Assembly: GCF_039724765.1 (NCBI RefSeq)
Contig: NZ_CP155729.1
Coordinates: 2,737,501-2,801,500, forward strand
Direction: 5' to 3'
Length of the DNA: 64,000 bases
From: Sagittula stellata E-37
GTDB taxonomy: Bacteria; Pseudomonadota; Alphaproteobacteria; Rhodobacterales; Rhodobacteraceae
How positions within the stretch are numbered: the first letter of the stretch is position 1; each line of letters opens with the position of its first letter. Of this stretch, positions 45,652 through 55,016 are shown piece by piece. The notes under the pieces were generated by a model that was not told where the DNA came from, searched no databases, and saw only the letters and a list, made by a program, of their open reading frames with translations. Both the position numbers and the translations under genes were made by a program.

Positions 45652-46476
45652 ATGATGACGCTTTCGCAAATGGCGGTGGATGTCCTGACCACCGCGGACG
45701 GTCGGCAGAAAACCGCGAAGTCCCGCGCCTATGCCGCCGACTGGTTCGCGGCGCGCGCCGCAGGCGCACCCATTCCGGTCGGTCGGGCCGAGGCGCCGCT
45801 ACGACCATCGCGGCCCGCGAAACCCGAATTGCTGGACCCACGCGACGTGCCCAAGCGCAAGCCGGGCAGCCCACAGGGCCGGATCGCGCTGCTGCACGCC
45901 GTGGCCCATATCGAACTGAACGCCGTCGACCTGCACTGGGACATCATCCCGCGCTTTGCCGACACGCCCATGCCCCCGGGCTTCTACGATGACTGGGTGA
46001 AGGCAGCGGACGAGGAGTCGAAGCACTTCAACCTGATGTGCGACTGCCTCGAAGAGCAGGGGTCATACTACGGCGCCCTGCCCGCTCACGCAGGGATGTG
46101 GCGCGCCGCAGAGGATACGGTGGCGGACTTCATGGGGCGCCTCGCGGTGGTGCCGATGGTGCTCGAAGCACGCGGTCTGGACGTGACCCCGGGCATGATC
46201 GAGATCTTCCGCAAAGCCGGGGACTCATCCGCCGTCGCCGCGCTCGAAACGATCTATGCAGAGGAGGTCGGTCACGTCGCCTACGGCTCCAAATGGTTCC
46301 ACTTCCTGTGCGGACGTCACGACCAGGATCCGAAGGACGCCTTTCATACGCTTGTCCGGACGTATTTCCACGGCGCGCTCAAGCCGCCGTTCAACGATGA
46401 AAAACGCGCCGAAGCCGGCCTTCCGCCCGATTTCTACTGGCCGCTCGCCGAAACCATCCCCAACAGAACCCCTTGA
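45652..46476 (+). CDS. DUF455 ferritin-like protein
   Basis: A 274-residue member of the DUF455 family, which has a ferritin-like four-helix bundle. Likely diiron ligands are seen in AVAHIELNAVDLHWD, AADEESKHFNLM and IYAEEVGHVAYGSKWF, giving the expected pattern of E and ExxH motifs. The biochemical role is unknown. The ATG is at 45652 or 45655 (two in tandem). It lies downstream of the peroxiredoxin on the same strand; an oxidative or iron-related link is inference. Confidence 0.86.
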   Translation: MMTLSQMAVDVLTTADGRQKTAKSRAYAADWFAARAAGAPIPVGRAEAPLRPSRPAKPELLDPRDVPKRKPGSPQGRIALLHAVAHIELNAVDLHWDIIPRFADTPMPPGFYDDWVKAADEESKHFNLMCDCLEEQGSYYGALPAHAGMWRAAEDTVADFMGRLAVVPMVLEARGLDVTPGMIEIFRKAGDSSAVAALETIYAEEVGHVAYGSKWFHFLCGRHDQDPKDAFHTLVRTYFHGALKPPFNDEKRAEAGLPPDFYWPLAETIPNRTP

Positions 46477-46643
46477 TCCGCCAGTGAATCGGCGAATTCT
46501 TGCCGGTTTGGCCGTGTTCCGCGCACGACACACATTCATCTGGCCAAATTTGTTGCACGCCCGTGAACCCGCCGTTAAGCCCGAAAACGAGGCTGGGTTG
46601 GGGGACCAAGGCTTCGACATGGGGACAATATAGGGACGGTCAG

Positions 46644-47954
46644 GTGCGAACACGTCTGGCAATAAAGACACATGCAATTCTCGAACGCTTCTTTCCGGAG
46701 CGGCGACTCTTCCTCCGATCTGAGACCGACACCCGCTTCATCCGCCTAAAGTCCAGCACGCAGGCCATCGCCTTTGTGGGCACGGCGCTTGTGATAAGTT
46801 GGACGACCATCGCAACCGCCATCCTGCTGATGGACTCCATCGGCGCCGGGAACTTCCGGGAACAGGCGAAACGCGAACAGATCACCTACCAGCAACGGCT
46901 CAACGCCCTTTCGGCGGAACGCGACAACCGCGCCTCCGAAGCGCTGGCCGCTCAGAACCGGTTCAACGCCGCGCTCAAGCAGATCTCCTCCATGCAGACC
47001 GAACTGCTAGAGTCCGAGACCCGGCGCCGCGAACTGGAAACCGGTATCGACGTCATCCAGACCACCCTGCGCGACACCATGAAGGCGCGCGAAACAGTTA
47101 CCGACCGCCTCGCCGCGCTGGAAGAACAGATCCAGGGCGGTTCGGTGGCCGTGTCGGGCACCTCGCAGGAAGACAACACGCTCGACATCCTGTCCGACGC
47201 GCTGGCCCGCACCGCGGCCGAGCGTGACCAGGTGATCGCCGACGCACAGGACGCGCTGATCCGCGCCTCCGAGATGCAGGCGGAGATCGAGATGATGGAA
47301 GAGAAGAACGACACGATCTTCCGCCAGCTTGAAGACGCCATGACCGTCTCCGTCAAGCCGCTCGACAAGATGTTCGAGAAAGCCGGAATGGATCCGGACC
47401 GCATCCTCAACCAGGTGCGCAAAGGTTACAGCGGCCAAGGCGGACCGCTGACGCCGCTGTCCTTTTCGACCATGGGCCAGGAGCCGTCGGGCGACACGAT
47501 GCGCGCCAACCGCATCCTGAACCAGATGGACCGTCTGAACCTCTATCGCATCGCCGCTCAGAAGGCGCCGTTCGCAACGCCGCTGAAGGACCCGTTCCGC
47601 TTTACCTCGGGCTTCGGTTACCGCTGGGGCCGCCTGCACGCAGGCACCGATTTCGCGGCACCGCATGGCACGCCGATCTACTCCACGGCAGACGGCGTCG
47701 TGGTCCACGCCGGATGGTCTTCGGGCTATGGCCGACTGGTCAAGATCCAGCATGAATTCGGCATCGAAACGCGCTATGCGCACATGTCGAAAATTCGGGT
47801 GAAGGTTGGCCAAAGGGTCTCGCGCGGGCAACGGATCGGTGATATGGGGAACACTGGACGGTCGACCGGGACCCATTTGCACTACGAGGTCCGTGTCGGC
47901 GGCAAACCCGTCAATCCCATGATCTATATCAAGGCTGCGAACGATGTTTTCTAA
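46644..47954 (+). CDS. M23-family metallopeptidase with N-terminal membrane segment and coiled coil
   Basis: A 436-residue cell-wall endopeptidase. A single membrane segment (about 42-64, STQAIAFVGTALVISWTTIATA) is followed by a long coiled coil (about 70-235, rich in E, Q, R and A). A LytM/M23 domain follows with zinc ligands in RLHAGTDFAAPHGTPI (HxxxD) and GTHLHYEVRV (HxH); the full set suggests an active enzyme. I take the GTG at 46644 as start because AGGGA precedes it and the protein then begins MRTRLAIKTHAILERFFPERR. Its last 11 bases overlap the bactofilin gene. Confidence 0.9.
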   Translation: MRTRLAIKTHAILERFFPERRLFLRSETDTRFIRLKSSTQAIAFVGTALVISWTTIATAILLMDSIGAGNFREQAKREQITYQQRLNALSAERDNRASEALAAQNRFNAALKQISSMQTELLESETRRRELETGIDVIQTTLRDTMKARETVTDRLAALEEQIQGGSVAVSGTSQEDNTLDILSDALARTAAERDQVIADAQDALIRASEMQAEIEMMEEKNDTIFRQLEDAMTVSVKPLDKMFEKAGMDPDRILNQVRKGYSGQGGPLTPLSFSTMGQEPSGDTMRANRILNQMDRLNLYRIAAQKAPFATPLKDPFRFTSGFGYRWGRLHAGTDFAAPHGTPIYSTADGVVVHAGWSSGYGRLVKIQHEFGIETRYAHMSKIRVKVGQRVSRGQRIGDMGNTGRSTGTHLHYEVRVGGKPVNPMIYIKAANDVF

Positions 47955-48465
47955 AAGCAAAATCAACGAACCCGGTCCCGGCAGCGATGCTGCGGCGAAA
48001 CCCAGCGTTCCCGAGTCTGCGAAACCGTCCACCGGCGATTTCAAACCCTCCGCTCCGAAGCCGAAGCCGCCGGCCTCCGTGCTGTCCCCGGACCTGCACG
48101 TGACGGGCAACATCAAGACCACCGGCGACATCCAGGTCGAGGGCACCGTCGAAGGCGACATCCGCGCCCACCTGCTGACCATCGGCGAAAGCGCGACCAT
48201 CAAGGGTGAGGTCGTCGCGGACGACGTCGTCGTGAACGGTCGCATCGTCGGTCGCGTGCGCGGCCTGAAGGTCCGCCTGACCGCCACCGCGCGTGTCGAG
48301 GGCGACATCATCCACAAGACCATCGCAATCGAATCCGGCGCCCATTTCGAGGGTTCGGTGCAGCGTCAGGACGATCCGCTGAATGGCGGCAAGGCCCGTC
48401 CCATCGGCCAGGCCACGGCACAGGCCACGGCGATCCCGCCGCAGACCGGCAGCCAGCAGGGCTGA
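47944..48465 (+). CDS. Bactofilin (polymer-forming cytoskeletal protein)
   Basis: A 173-residue bactofilin. The Pro/Lys/Ser-rich N-terminal tail (about 1-48) and a C-terminal tail flank the beta-helical core (about 50-150: VTGNIKTTGDIQVEGTVEGDIRA, GESATIKGEVVADDVVVNGRIVGRV). Bactofilins polymerise without nucleotide and position cell-wall enzymes for shape. The start overlaps the M23 peptidase gene by 11 bases; this peptidase-bactofilin pairing is conserved in several proteobacteria and suggests the two act together. A clear terminator follows. Confidence 0.94.
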   Translation: MFSKSKINEPGPGSDAAAKPSVPESAKPSTGDFKPSAPKPKPPASVLSPDLHVTGNIKTTGDIQVEGTVEGDIRAHLLTIGESATIKGEVVADDVVVNGRIVGRVRGLKVRLTATARVEGDIIHKTIAIESGAHFEGSVQRQDDPLNGGKARPIGQATAQATAIPPQTGSQQG

Positions 48466-48486
48466 ACGCAGCGCCAAAATTTCGGG

Positions 48487-48520
48487 AAAGGCCTCGCCAA
48501 GTGCGGGGCCTTTTGCTTTT
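48487..48520 (+). terminator. Rho-independent terminator after the bactofilin gene
   Basis: The stem AAAGGCC(TCG)/(CGG)GGCCTTT at 48487-48513 is followed by TTTTGCTTTT. It lies 21 bases after the bactofilin stop and ends the M23-bactofilin unit. Confidence 0.75.
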
Positions 48521-48554
48521 CTGGACCGGATCATTACCGGAACGGACCTATTCA

Positions 48555-49925
48555 ATGAAAAGACTTCTTGCCGCCCTTATCGTCGCGGTCCTGCCATCCG
48601 CGGGCATGACAGCGACCCTTGCACTGGCCGACGATCCGGTATTCGGCTGTCTCGTCACGCTCGACGGACCAATTGCGCCGGGCGACACGAACACCTTCCT
48701 CTCCCTTATCCAGCAGGCCTCCACCAGCTCTCACCACGCCGACCTGATCTGGTACAACGAATACGATGACGGAGGCCCGCCAGACATAGACTTCAAGGTG
48801 CCGCTGAACCTCTGCCTGAACAGCCCCGGCGGTTCCCTAACAGAGGCGATGGCACTGACCGACGCGGTGCATGGTCATCTGGGCACGATGGTCCGGCCCG
48901 GCGCGCGCTGCGAAAGCGCATGTGCCCTCGTCTTCATGGCCGGATCTTATGACACGGGCAGCGACATCGGCTATGTGACCAGCCGCCACCTCCACGTCGA
49001 CGGCAAGTTGGGCTTTCACGCACCGAGCCTAACGGTGCCGGAGGGCAATTACGACGCGGCCTCTGTCGCGCGGGCCTACCAGGTGTCTGTTGTCGCCACG
49101 GCAAAGATCTTCCGCAACCTGGTGAACTACCGTTTCCCGCCCTCGCTGGCGGCCAGGATGCACGAAACACCGCCCGAACAGATGTTCTATGTCACTACCG
49201 TGCGCGAAGCCGCGCGTTGGGGGATTTCGGTTGTCGGCGTCGATGCGCCCTCCGCCTTCTCGGACGCAGTGATCCGCACCGCATGCGGGAACCTCTATCG
49301 CCGCACGAAGGACCAGATCGACAGCGACCCCGACTCGTGGAACCGCAACGCCCACAACGGCGAACCGGTAAGCCGCCCTGAGCCCGAGACCTTCACCTAT
49401 ACCAACTTCGGGATGGAAGCGCTCGGCACGTGCGAGGGCCGCTTCCTGGACCCCGGCGACGCGTACAACCTTGCCCGGACCTGGTGGCCGGTCGCCAGCG
49501 CGGTCCAGAACGCCACCTGGGCCACGGCCGCCTTCCCTGATGCCCAGCCCACGCTTTTCTTCTCGTTCCTGCAGTCGTTCATGGCTTGGCCCGGCGAGGT
49601 TCCCCTGTCCGCCCTGCCCCGCAACGGACAAGTGATCGAAATGACCCGGCGCGGGACCTGCTTTGTTTACGATTCCAACGACTCCCTGATCGACCGCGAG
49701 CCCTGCACCCGCATCCAGCGGGCAGAGCCGGACGGGCGGTTCCTGTCGCTGCACGACTGGCCCTCCGGCGCGCGGACAGTGGTCGAACTGGACGGCGGCA
49801 TCCGGCGGATCAATGGCGGCGAGGCCTACGATTGGTACTGGCCGGAGCCAAAGCCACAAGGCGCCGGAGAGACCTGCACGCAAAACACCTCCTCCGGCAA
49901 TTCCTTCTGTTTCCACCCCGATTGA
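48555..49925 (+). CDS. Periplasmic ClpP/crotonase-fold protein of unknown function (COG3904-like)
   Basis: A 456-residue exported protein: signal peptide MKRLLAALIVAVLPSAGMTATLALA (cleavage near 25). A ClpP-like domain follows, with LCLNSPGGSLTEAMALTDAV and RCESACALVFMAGS, where the Ser in ESACA corresponds to the nucleophile of ClpP-fold proteases. The C-terminal half is of unknown type, with several cysteines that may pair in the periplasm (CTQNTSSGNSFC near the end). Whether it is a protease is not known. It follows the bactofilin terminator, so it has its own promoter. Confidence 0.78.
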   Translation: MKRLLAALIVAVLPSAGMTATLALADDPVFGCLVTLDGPIAPGDTNTFLSLIQQASTSSHHADLIWYNEYDDGGPPDIDFKVPLNLCLNSPGGSLTEAMALTDAVHGHLGTMVRPGARCESACALVFMAGSYDTGSDIGYVTSRHLHVDGKLGFHAPSLTVPEGNYDAASVARAYQVSVVATAKIFRNLVNYRFPPSLAARMHETPPEQMFYVTTVREAARWGISVVGVDAPSAFSDAVIRTACGNLYRRTKDQIDSDPDSWNRNAHNGEPVSRPEPETFTYTNFGMEALGTCEGRFLDPGDAYNLARTWWPVASAVQNATWATAAFPDAQPTLFFSFLQSFMAWPGEVPLSALPRNGQVIEMTRRGTCFVYDSNDSLIDREPCTRIQRAEPDGRFLSLHDWPSGARTVVELDGGIRRINGGEAYDWYWPEPKPQGAGETCTQNTSSGNSFCFHPD

Positions 49926-50184
49926 GTCGCGCTGGCGGACCTGACTGCCATGGCGGACGGACGAGTCGAATGCAGCCTTGCGAAGAGGATATTCGCGTTT
50001 CAGTTGCGCTCGAAAAGCAAGCATCTTCATGGCGGAAGCACGATTTCGGGGTGTTTCTTGCCGCATTGCGGCGGAAATGCGCGCAACCTGTTGCACGATG
50101 CAAAAATGCGGCGTTTCGGCGCTTGAAAAACCTGCTGCAGGAGGCAACTTACGCTCGACAATAAAGAGGCGACGCCGCAAACAT

Positions 50185-51789
50185 ATGCCCGCAACATACC
50201 GTAATACAGTAACTTCTTCGGCCCTGACACGCAGGGCCATGTTCGCTCAGACCTTTGCCGCGGCCCTTTTTGCCGCCAGCCGCAGCGCGGCACAGACAGC
50301 ACCCGAAGACGCCCTCGCACCGGAGGCAGAAGGCACGCCATTCTCGTTCGACTGGCTGACTGACCGGCAGCGCGAAAGTGCCACCCACGAATGGACTGCT
50401 CCTCCCGTTCTGGATGAAGAGGTTTCCGGGCTCGACTACGACACCTACCGCCAGATCCAGTTCCGCCCGGACCACGCCCGTTGGTCAGATCCGAAGGCGC
50501 GCGTCGTGCTGCACGGCTACCATCCGGGCTGGCTGTTCGACCGCCCCGTGCGATTGAACGAGATCGTCGAGGGCACCTCGCGCCCCATTCGTTTCACCGG
50601 CAGCGACTTCCGCTACGGCGACGACATCGCGGAGCGTTTTCCCGACGACTTCGAGTTTCCCGGCATCGCCGGATTCCGTCTGAACGCACCGCTGAACGCG
50701 CCCGACCGCTTCGACGAAGTTGTGTCCTTTCTGGGCGCCAGCTATTTCCGGGCGCTCGGAAAGGGCAACGTCTACGGGCTCAGCGCGCGCGGTCTTGCGC
50801 TGAACACCGCCATCGGCGGCGAAGAGGAATTCCCCTTCTTTTCGGAGTTCTGGATCGAACGCCCCGAACCGGGAACGTCGCATGTCGTGTTCTACGCCGC
50901 GCTGGAAAGCCCTTCCGTGGCCGGCGCATATCGCTTTGCCATCACGCCCGGCGAAACCACCACCATCGACGTGGAGCAGCGCCTGTTCTTCCGCAACGAC
51001 GTGCGCCAGTTGGGCATCGCGCCGCTGACCTCCATGTTCCTGTTTGCGCCGAACGACGTGGGTCCGTTCCACGATTACCGCGAACGGGTGCACGACAGCG
51101 AAGCGCTGATCGTCGACACGACCGACCACCGGTTCTTCCGGCCCCTGCGCAACCCGGAGACGCTGGCGAATTCCTATGTCGGAGCGAACGCGCCCGCCGC
51201 GTTCGGGCTCGTGCAGCGCAACCGTGCGTTCGAAGACTACCTCGACGCCCACGCCTACTATGAAAAGCGCCCCTCGCTGATCGTGGAACCGGTCGGAGAC
51301 TGGGGACGCGGGGCGGTCCGGCTGATCGAAATCCCGACCGACCTGGAAAGCAACGACAACATCGTGGCTTTCTGGGTGCCGGAGGGCGAAATCCGGGCCG
51401 GAGACGCGCGTGAATTCTCCTACCGGCTACATTGGGGCATGGCTCCGCTTGGCAGCGATACACAATTTGCCCGAGTTTTGCGCACTTTGACCGGTTTTGG
51501 CGGCGTTGCAGGCATAAATCCGCAGAAGGATCGGCAAAAATTCGTCATCGACTTCGAAGCCGGAAAAATGACGGAACCCGAAGACGACGCACCTGTTGAA
51601 GAAGTGGTTTCAGCGGTCAATGGCGAGATTGTTGAAACGGTTCTGGAACGCCTTGAGGACCCCAGCCTCTGGCGGCTGGTGATCGAGGTCCGCGCAAACG
51701 GGCCTGCACCGGTCGAACTCAAGGCCGACCTTCAACAGGGTAATCGCCGTTTGACGGAAACATGGTTGTACCAATGGAAGAAAAGTTGA
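50185..51789 (+). CDS. opgG: Periplasmic glucan biosynthesis protein OpgG/OpgD-type, with Tat-like signal
   Basis: A 534-residue MdoG-family protein acting in the periplasm on the linear beta-glucan backbone made by OpgH. The N-terminus carries a twin-arginine signal (SALTRRAMFAQTFAAALFAAS, cleavage near 37), as seen for OpgD in E. coli. Family segments are YDTYRQIQFRPDHARW, DLESNDNIVAFWVPEGEIRAG, and REFSYRLHWGMAP. It is the first gene of opgG-opgI-opgH-opgC, matching the operon described in Rhodobacter sphaeroides. A gap of 260 bases upstream holds its promoter; TTGAAA (50123) and AACTTA (50146), 17 apart, are a weak candidate. Confidence 0.93.
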   Translation: MPATYRNTVTSSALTRRAMFAQTFAAALFAASRSAAQTAPEDALAPEAEGTPFSFDWLTDRQRESATHEWTAPPVLDEEVSGLDYDTYRQIQFRPDHARWSDPKARVVLHGYHPGWLFDRPVRLNEIVEGTSRPIRFTGSDFRYGDDIAERFPDDFEFPGIAGFRLNAPLNAPDRFDEVVSFLGASYFRALGKGNVYGLSARGLALNTAIGGEEEFPFFSEFWIERPEPGTSHVVFYAALESPSVAGAYRFAITPGETTTIDVEQRLFFRNDVRQLGIAPLTSMFLFAPNDVGPFHDYRERVHDSEALIVDTTDHRFFRPLRNPETLANSYVGANAPAAFGLVQRNRAFEDYLDAHAYYEKRPSLIVEPVGDWGRGAVRLIEIPTDLESNDNIVAFWVPEGEIRAGDAREFSYRLHWGMAPLGSDTQFARVLRTLTGFGGVAGINPQKDRQKFVIDFEAGKMTEPEDDAPVEEVVSAVNGEIVETVLERLEDPSLWRLVIEVRANGPAPVELKADLQQGNRRLTETWLYQWKKS

Positions 51790-51926
51790 TGGGCCGGTCC
51801 GAAAGCAAGGACATGTTCGGATTGCCGCCGAACGCACCGCTCGACATGCCATCTCAGGTTCTCGAACGCGACCGGTCGCGCTACGCGCCGATGCTGACGC
51901 GCTGGCTGATGTGGCGCAATGCCTGA
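51774..51926 (+). CDS. opgI: OpgI, small protein resembling the N-terminal tail of OpgH
   Basis: A 50-residue frame starts inside the end of opgG (16-base overlap) and ends by overlapping the opgH start (ATGCCTGA, 8 bases). The protein MEEKLMGRSESKDMFGLPP... contains GLPPNAPLDMPSQVLERD, the PLxMPxQ segment that in many OpgH proteins is part of the N-terminal cytoplasmic tail. Rhodobacter sphaeroides has an opgI gene at the same place. Either a natural split of OpgH or a separate small partner; both overlaps argue for translation. Confidence 0.68.
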   Translation: MEEKLMGRSESKDMFGLPPNAPLDMPSQVLERDRSRYAPMLTRWLMWRNA

Positions 51927-53736
51927 TCGGAGTGCCGTCCGCCCGGACTCTCCAACCGTTCTCGTCCGCACGCTGGCACTCACCTTCACCTTCGGGGCGG
52001 CGGCGTTTGCGGCGACCCTCATGGCCGATGCCGCCATCAGCGACGGTTTTCAAACGTTGGACGTGGCGCGCGTTGCGCTGATCTTCATAACCACGCTCTG
52101 GTTGGCGTGGGGCGCGGTGCAGGCCCTTGTCGGTCTGCCCAGATTGCGGCGGCGCATCGACATCGAGGCCCTTCCGAAACCCACCGCCCCTACCGTCGTC
52201 CTCTTGCCGATCTGCAACGAGGATCCGGACGCAGCGGCCAACCGTATTCGGGCTATGATACGGTCGTGCATGTTCGCGGATGTGAAGGTCGACTTCGCGA
52301 TCCTGTCGGACACGCGCGATCCCCAGGCACAGTTAAGAGAGCGCGCGGCCTTTGCCGACCTGCTACAACCGCGCGAGGACAGTCTGCGCGTCTATTACCG
52401 CCTGCGCGAGAACAACCACGGCCGCAAGGCCGGCAACGTCGAAGAGTTCATCCGCCGTTTCGGTGGCGCTTACGAGTTCGCGGTAATCCTCGATGCCGAT
52501 AGCCTGATGGAAGGTGCCACCATCGGGCATCTGATGTCGCGCATGATGGCGGACCCGCAGCTTGGACTTTTGCAGACTCTGCCCAAGGTCATCGGGGCCT
52601 CGTCGCTCTTCGGGCGCGCCATGCAATTCGCGGCCAGCTTCCACGCACCGGTCTTTGCGCGCGGCCTGCAGCGCATGCAGGGCGGCACCGGACCGTTCTG
52701 GGGACACAATGCCATCGTGCGCGTACGCGCCCTCGCCCAGTGCTGCGGACTGCCCGTGCTGCGCGGCACGCCCCCTTTCGGCGGTGTCATCCTCAGCCAC
52801 GATTACGTCGAAGCCGCCCTGCTGGCGCGCGGCGGCTGGCGGGTCGAACTCGACAGCACCATCCCCGGATCTTACGAAGAGGGTCCCGACAACATCATGG
52901 CCTTCGCCCGCCGCGACCGTCGCTGGTGCCAGGGCAACCTGCAGCACATGCGTCTGGTCGGCGCGCCGGGCCTTGTCGGGTGGAGCCGCTTCGTCTTTGT
53001 CCAGGGGATCGCGTCGTATCTGGTGCCGCTGCTCTGGGCCGCGTTCCTCGTGACCTCCGTCGCGGCCACCGCAACGGCGCCTGCGCCGGATTACTTCCCC
53101 GAACCGCACCAGTTGTTCCCGGTCTTCCCCGACGACCGCACACGCCAGATCGTGGCGCTGGCCATCGGCATCATCGGCCTGCTGCTCTTGCCCAAGTTCG
53201 GCATCCTGCTGCACGCAGCCCTCGACCGCCGCACAAAGGAGTTTGGCGGCTGGCTGCGCTCGACCGGCTCTGTCGCCGCAGAGGTGCTCTTGTCGTCGCT
53301 GCTGGCGCCTGTGATGCTGATGTACCAGACCCGCGCGGTGGTTCAGGTGCTCTTCGGTCAGGACGGCGGATGGCCTGCGAACCAACGCGGCGAAGGGCGT
53401 CTGTCGCTGCTGGACGCATGGCGCGCCTCCGGCTGGATCGCGCTTTGCGGATTGGGCGCGCTTCTGGCTGCCGCCTACCTCGCCCCTGCCCTGACGGTTT
53501 GGCTCCTGCCGGTGACCGTGCCGATGATCGGCGCGCCGGTCCTTCTGGCCGCGACGTCGCATCCCGTGGGCCGCGCTGTCTTCCACACGCCCGAGGAAAC
53601 CGCCCCGGCGCCCGTCATTGCCGCCTACCGGGTGCTGAGCGAACGCGCGCAGTCCGACCGTTCCCACGAAACCAAGGCAGACCAGAGCTCTGCCGCCGAC
53701 CCCGAGACGCCCGATGTCCCCGTCCGCGCAAACTGA
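51919..53736 (+). CDS. opgH: Glucan glucosyltransferase OpgH
   Basis: Inner-membrane family 2 glycosyltransferase that polymerises and exports the beta-1,2-glucan backbone from UDP-glucose. The 605-residue protein is shorter than the E. coli protein (847) because the N-terminal tail is largely missing here. Catalytic features: VVLLPICNEDP, DFAILSDTRDP, VILDADSLMEG, GHNAIVRV, GVILSHDYVEAALLARGGW and the RRDRRWCQGNL (R/QxxRW) motif. Two membrane segments precede the catalytic domain and about five or six follow. It overlaps opgI by 8 bases and opgC by 23 bases. Confidence 0.94.
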   Translation: MPDRSAVRPDSPTVLVRTLALTFTFGAAAFAATLMADAAISDGFQTLDVARVALIFITTLWLAWGAVQALVGLPRLRRRIDIEALPKPTAPTVVLLPICNEDPDAAANRIRAMIRSCMFADVKVDFAILSDTRDPQAQLRERAAFADLLQPREDSLRVYYRLRENNHGRKAGNVEEFIRRFGGAYEFAVILDADSLMEGATIGHLMSRMMADPQLGLLQTLPKVIGASSLFGRAMQFAASFHAPVFARGLQRMQGGTGPFWGHNAIVRVRALAQCCGLPVLRGTPPFGGVILSHDYVEAALLARGGWRVELDSTIPGSYEEGPDNIMAFARRDRRWCQGNLQHMRLVGAPGLVGWSRFVFVQGIASYLVPLLWAAFLVTSVAATATAPAPDYFPEPHQLFPVFPDDRTRQIVALAIGIIGLLLLPKFGILLHAALDRRTKEFGGWLRSTGSVAAEVLLSSLLAPVMLMYQTRAVVQVLFGQDGGWPANQRGEGRLSLLDAWRASGWIALCGLGALLAAAYLAPALTVWLLPVTVPMIGAPVLLAATSHPVGRAVFHTPEETAPAPVIAAYRVLSERAQSDRSHETKADQSSAADPETPDVPVRAN

Positions 53737-54952
53737 CCGCAAGATCGTCCCCATGCCGGCGCGGTCCGGTCCGTCCCCGAAGGAACGCGATCCGCGCATC
53801 GACTTCTTCCGCGGTGTCGCGCTGATGATGATCCTCATCAACCACATGCCCGGCAATCCGTGGGAAGCGATCACCAACCGCGAGCTTGGGTTCTCCGATG
53901 CGGCCGAGGCGTTTTTCGTCATGTCCGGGATCGCGGCGGGCATCGCCTATTCGCCCGCCATCGCGCGGTGGCTCGATGGCAAGGGTGGGCTGCGCGCGGC
54001 GTTGACACCGATGTGGCGGCGGGCGTGGACGCTGTATCTCGTGCAGATCCTGCTGACGGTCGCAGCTCTCGGTCTGTTTGCCTGGGCCGCGGACACTTTC
54101 CTGCTGTCCAAGTTCAGGACGATGCACAACCTGGGACTTATCTACTCCGACACGCGCGCGGCGCTGACCGGCATTCCGATCCTCGGCTACCAGATCGGCT
54201 ATGTGAACATCCTGCCGACCTACATCGTGCTGATGCTGGCCGGGCCGCTGATCCTCGCCGCCGCGATCCGCTGGCCCTGGCAGACGCTCACGGCCTCGGT
54301 CGCGCTGTGGTGGGTGGCGGGGGCATACCGGTTGAACATCCCCAACCATCCCGGTGGCGGCGGCTGGTTCCTGTCGCCTCTGTCGTGGCAACTGATCTTT
54401 CTGGTGGGGCTGATGATCGGCCATCGCCACCGGCGCGGCGAGCGTCTGGTTCCGGTCAACCGCGCCTTGTTCTGCGCCGCATTGTTCTTCGTGGTCTTCG
54501 CATTCGCCTGGCGACACGTGCCGGACCTCGGGTCGTTCATGAACCACAAGATGGCGCAACTCAGCAGCCTTGGCGCGCCCTACCATATCACCACCCACAA
54601 CAAGACCCTGCTGGCCGCGCCGCGCCTGCTGCACGTGCTGGCCATGCTCTACGTCCTGTCCTGCTTGCCGTTCGTCCGCACGATCGCCGCGCATGCGGCC
54701 TCGGCCCCGCTGCGGCTGCTGGGGCAGCATGGGCTTCTGGTCTTTGCACTTGGCACCGTGCTGGCGTTGACCGGCCAGATCCTGATGGACGTGGAGCCGA
54801 ACGTGGCATGGCTCCCTTGGGCTTTACCGCCACTCGCCGCGTTGATCTCTTACGCGGCGGTGCGGATCGCGATCTGGGGCACCGTGCCGCGCGGTCCGAC
54901 ACCGGAGCGGGCAACCGCAATGCCGGCGGCTCCGGTGCGGGACCTCGCCTGA
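53714..54952 (+). CDS. opgC: OpgC, glucan succinyltransferase
   Basis: A 412-residue integral membrane protein with about ten membrane segments and the OpgC/acyltransferase_3-like opening RDPRIDFFRGVALMMILINHMPGN and AAEAFFVMSGIAAGIAYSPAIARW. It transfers succinyl groups to periplasmic glucans, making them anionic. It overlaps opgH by 23 bases, in the order seen in Rhodobacter sphaeroides (opgGIH then opgC). It is the last gene of the operon. Confidence 0.9.
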   Translation: MSPSAQTDRKIVPMPARSGPSPKERDPRIDFFRGVALMMILINHMPGNPWEAITNRELGFSDAAEAFFVMSGIAAGIAYSPAIARWLDGKGGLRAALTPMWRRAWTLYLVQILLTVAALGLFAWAADTFLLSKFRTMHNLGLIYSDTRAALTGIPILGYQIGYVNILPTYIVLMLAGPLILAAAIRWPWQTLTASVALWWVAGAYRLNIPNHPGGGGWFLSPLSWQLIFLVGLMIGHRHRRGERLVPVNRALFCAALFFVVFAFAWRHVPDLGSFMNHKMAQLSSLGAPYHITTHNKTLLAAPRLLHVLAMLYVLSCLPFVRTIAAHAASAPLRLLGQHGLLVFALGTVLALTGQILMDVEPNVAWLPWALPPLAALISYAAVRIAIWGTVPRGPTPERATAMPAAPVRDLA

Positions 54953-55016
54953 AATCGCCTTGCACGGGCGCGGTTGCCACAGGAGAGTGACGCAAACCGC
55001 GCCCGGAGCCAGACCG

